DNA of 64,000 bases from Terriglobia bacterium (lineage in GTDB: Bacteria; Acidobacteriota; Terriglobia; Bryobacterales; UBA6623), in NCBI GenBank assembly GCA_009841225.1, contig VXMF01000036.1:372765-436764 (forward strand), in the 5' to 3' direction. Each line of letters begins with the position of its first letter. The first letter of the stretch is position 1. The notes under the pieces were generated by a model. The model was not told where the DNA came from. It saw only the letters and a list, made by a program, of their open reading frames with translations, and did not search any database. This document shows positions 61,767-64,000 of the stretch, piece after piece. A program made the position numbers and the translations under genes.

Positions 61767-64000
61767 TTGACTAGAAACTCTGCTTGCCTGTCTCGTTGCG
61801 TCTGTCTTTGGGCATTCCTGCTGGCGGTCGAGGGCACGGCCCAGACGCCTATCATCCAGCCCGGCGCCCCGGGCGAGGCGGCGCGGGAGCTGAGCGCCGA
61901 CCAGGCGATCGAGATCGCTGAATCGCGCTACTCGCCGGACGACGTTCGCTTCGTGCATGACATGATCCCGCATCATCACCAGGCGCTTGTGATGGCGGAG
62001 CTGGTGGCTGACCGCACGAACCGGCAAGAGTTGATCGACGTTGCCGGGCGGATCAACGCTTCGCAGGGAGACGAGATTGAGTTCATGCAGCAGTGGCTGC
62101 GCGACCGCGGCCAGCACGCGCCGGACCCGGCCGCGCACGATGCAATGCACACGAGCCACAAGATGGCTGGCATGGCTACGCCGGAGCAGATGGCCAAGCT
62201 CGCCGCATCCGATGGCACCGCGTTCGACCGGCTGTTTCTGGAGCTGATGATCCCCCATCACGAGGGCGCGGTGAAGATGGTCAAGGAGCTCCTCGATCAG
62301 CCAGGGTCGGCCTACGATCCGGTGCTCTTCGAGTTCACCTCCGAAGTCACCAACGGTCAGACCGCGGAGATCGAGCGCATGAACGCGTTGCTTGTCAAGC
62401 TCTCCGAGGACCCGCGTTCCGCGTTGTCTGCCGGATTCCGGGATGCCGGCCAGGCCCGGCTTAACCTCGAGCTCGTCGCCTCGCTGCCCAAGCCGGCCGG
62501 ATTCTTCGATCCGAACAACCCCGCGAATCTGCCGCTGAAGCGCCTGGAGGCCCTCGCCGCCGAAGAAAACGCGGACGAGCCGGCCGCCGAGAAGCCCGAA
62601 GCAGCGGAGGACGACGACAACGAGGACAAGAAAGACGGGAAGGGCAAAGGCAAAGGGCGGTCGGCCCTGTTGAGCTTCTCCAACACCGACATGGCTTTCG
62701 CTGGCGATGTGATGGTGGTCGGCAACTACCACGGCTTCAATATCTACCGGCTACTGGGCGATGGACGGCCGGAACTGCTCAGCTCGGTGGTCTGCCCGGG
62801 GGGACAGGGCGACGTCTCGATCGTCGGCGACCTGCTGATCATGTCGGTTGAGCAGACGCGCGGGCGGCTCGACTGCGGGCTCCAGGGGGTGACCGAGGAC
62901 GCGAGCCCCGAGCGCTTTCGCGGGCTCCGCATCCTCGACATCAGCGACCTGAGTCGGCCGGTCCAAGTGGGCGCGGTCCAGACCTGCCGCGGCTCGCACA
63001 CCCACTCGGTAGTCTCCAGCGGGGGAAGTAACGGCACGATTGTCGTCTACAACTCCGGAACATCCTCGGTGCGCGAGGAGGAGGAACTGGAAGGCTGCTA
63101 TGACGAGTCACCCGGCGACGACCGCACAGCGCTGTTCCGCATCGATGTCATCGAGATTCCGGTCGACCGCCCGTCCGAGGCGCGCATCGTCGACTCGCCG
63201 ACGGTCTTCGCCGATCCTGAGACCGGCGTCCTGGCCGGGCTCTGGAGAGGCGGCGACCACGGGGACGACACACAGGAGACCAGGCGGACCGACCAGTGCC
63301 ACGACATCACCGTCTTCCCGGAGCGCCATCTCGCTGCGGGCGCCTGCTCGGGAAACGGCATTCTCTTCGACATCTCTGACCCGCTCAAGCCGCAGCGGCT
63401 CGACGCGGTTGTGGACGGGGGCTTCGCCTATTGGCACTCGGCGACCTTCAACAACGACGGCACCAAGGTCATCTTCACTGACGAGTGGGGTGGCGGCACG
63501 CGGCCGCGCTGTCGCGCCTACGACCCGCTCAGCTGGGGCGCCGACGCGATCTACGACGTTGTCGACGGCAAGCTCGAGTTCCGCAGCTACTACAAGTTGC
63601 CTGCGCCGCAGTTGGAACAGGAGAACTGCGTCGCGCACAACGGCTCCATCATCCCGGTACCGGGTCGCGACGTCTTTGTCCAGGCTTGGTACCAGGGTGG
63701 CCTTTCGGTGATCGATTTCACCGATTCCGCCCACCCGGTCGAGATCGCCTACTTTGACCGTGGGCCCATCGACGCCGAGGAGCTGGTCATGGGCGGATAC
63801 TGGTCGACCTACTGGTATCACGGTCACATCTACGGCACTGAGATTGCGCGCGGGCTGGACGTCTTTTCGCTGACCCCAAGTCAATTCCTGAGCGAGAGCG
63901 AGATCGCAGCGGCGGCACGGGGCGACGGGGGCGGCGCCTTCAACCCGCAGCAACAGTTCCCTGTTCAGTGGCCCGCGGAGCCGGTCGTGGCGCGGGCCTA
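61767..64000 (+). CDS. DUF305 + LVIVD-repeat secreted protein, 3' end outside window
   Basis: The frame is open from a TTG at 61767 (AGGAG eight bases ahead) to the window edge, at least 744 codons. After a signal-like segment (LWAFLLAVEGTAQ) comes DUF305, a four-helix metal-binding domain with paired MIPHHHQAL and MIPHHEGAV motifs (residues about 65-215). A Glu/Asp/Lys-rich linker follows at about residues 270-295 (AEKPEAAEDDDNEDKKDGK), then a beta-propeller with LVIVD-type repeats (LRILDISDLSRPVQVGAV, GILFDISDPLKP, LSVIDFTDSAHPVEIAYF). No ATG occurs before the first HH motif, so TTG is needed. The role is unknown; metal binding and surface display are likely. Confidence 0.82.
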   Translation, partial: MTRNSACLSRCVCLWAFLLAVEGTAQTPIIQPGAPGEAARELSADQAIEIAESRYSPDDVRFVHDMIPHHHQALVMAELVADRTNRQELIDVAGRINASQGDEIEFMQQWLRDRGQHAPDPAAHDAMHTSHKMAGMATPEQMAKLAASDGTAFDRLFLELMIPHHEGAVKMVKELLDQPGSAYDPVLFEFTSEVTNGQTAEIERMNALLVKLSEDPRSALSAGFRDAGQARLNLELVASLPKPAGFFDPNNPANLPLKRLEALAAEENADEPAAEKPEAAEDDDNEDKKDGKGKGKGRSALLSFSNTDMAFAGDVMVVGNYHGFNIYRLLGDGRPELLSSVVCPGGQGDVSIVGDLLIMSVEQTRGRLDCGLQGVTEDASPERFRGLRILDISDLSRPVQVGAVQTCRGSHTHSVVSSGGSNGTIVVYNSGTSSVREEEELEGCYDESPGDDRTALFRIDVIEIPVDRPSEARIVDSPTVFADPETGVLAGLWRGGDHGDDTQETRRTDQCHDITVFPERHLAAGACSGNGILFDISDPLKPQRLDAVVDGGFAYWHSATFNNDGTKVIFTDEWGGGTRPRCRAYDPLSWGADAIYDVVDGKLEFRSYYKLPAPQLEQENCVAHNGSIIPVPGRDVFVQAWYQGGLSVIDFTDSAHPVEIAYFDRGPIDAEELVMGGYWSTYWYHGHIYGTEIARGLDVFSLTPSQFLSESEIAAAARGDGGGAFNPQQQFPVQWPAEPVVARA

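Noticed and set aside
61752..62732. 326-codon minus-strand frame
   Set aside because: Shadow of the DUF305-LVIVD gene; the plus strand shows both MIPHH motifs and an uninterrupted frame to the window edge.
1..64000. CRISPR array
   Set aside because: No regularly spaced repeat series was seen; the only short repeats are the tandem and dispersed ones listed.

Overview
This is a GC-rich window holding about 43 protein genes, with no rRNA, tRNA or CRISPR array that I could find. The family mix is typical of Acidobacteriota (Bryobacterales/Solibacter-like lineages), possibly host- or sponge-associated, and is shared with Planctomycetota. It includes six intact sulfatases, three DUF1549/DUF1553 + DUF1501 pairs, a DUF1592-DUF1552-ankyrin trio, DUF6351, Tat-exported Gfo/Idh/MocA oxidoreductases and GH109-like and GH32 glycosidases. 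The taxon is inferred from gene families only; no phylogenetic marker is present.

Layout. 0-9.2 kb: a nitrilase cut by the window edge, a small membrane protein, an exported amidohydrolase, a lipoprotein sialidase, a Tat-exported oxidoreductase, an acetamidase/formamidase, and a sulfatase + GH109-like operon. 9.4-12.8 kb: an antitoxin with a dead toxin, an exported HpcH/HpaI aldolase, a TPR protein. 12.9-15.9 kb: a two-sulfatase operon. 15.9-18.7 kb: a DUF433 antitoxin with a frameshifted toxin, then an intact type IV (AbiEi/AbiEii-like) toxin-antitoxin pair. 18.9-23.6 kb: a GH32 + two-sulfatase operon. 23.7-25.1 kb: an intact HicAB, a sulfatase remnant and a Phd antitoxin with a nonsense-mutated PIN toxin, all lying between two copies of a 64-70 bp repeat. 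25.1-36 kb: an esterase, a sulfatase, DUF1549/1553-DUF1501 pair A, and DUF2272-lipoprotein-DUF6351. 36.2-50.7 kb: pair B, a wrecked HicAB next to an IS21-like terminus, the DUF1592-DUF1552-ankyrin operon, and pair C. 50.8-64 kb: a NagB-like protein divergent from an MFS transporter, a secreted protein, an M19 dipeptidase, a beta-propeller protein, a winged-helix antitoxin with a truncated AbiEii toxin, an exported RidA + enolase-superfamily operon, a TPR protein and a DUF305-LVIVD protein running off the edge.

Two themes tie the window together. First, much of the content looks like extracytoplasmic breakdown of sulfated, amino-sugar-bearing glycans: sulfatases, sialidase, GH109-like enzyme, GH32, NagB-like protein and MFS, with many normally cytosolic enzyme families carrying export signals. 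Second, seven toxin-antitoxin loci are recognisable in 64 kb and five have a destroyed toxin. In four of those five the antitoxin frame is kept intact. Together with duplicated sulfatase 3' fragments this points to active gene decay. The three antitoxin operons with visible control regions show -35/-10 boxes placed so close to the start codon that their mRNAs should be nearly leaderless.
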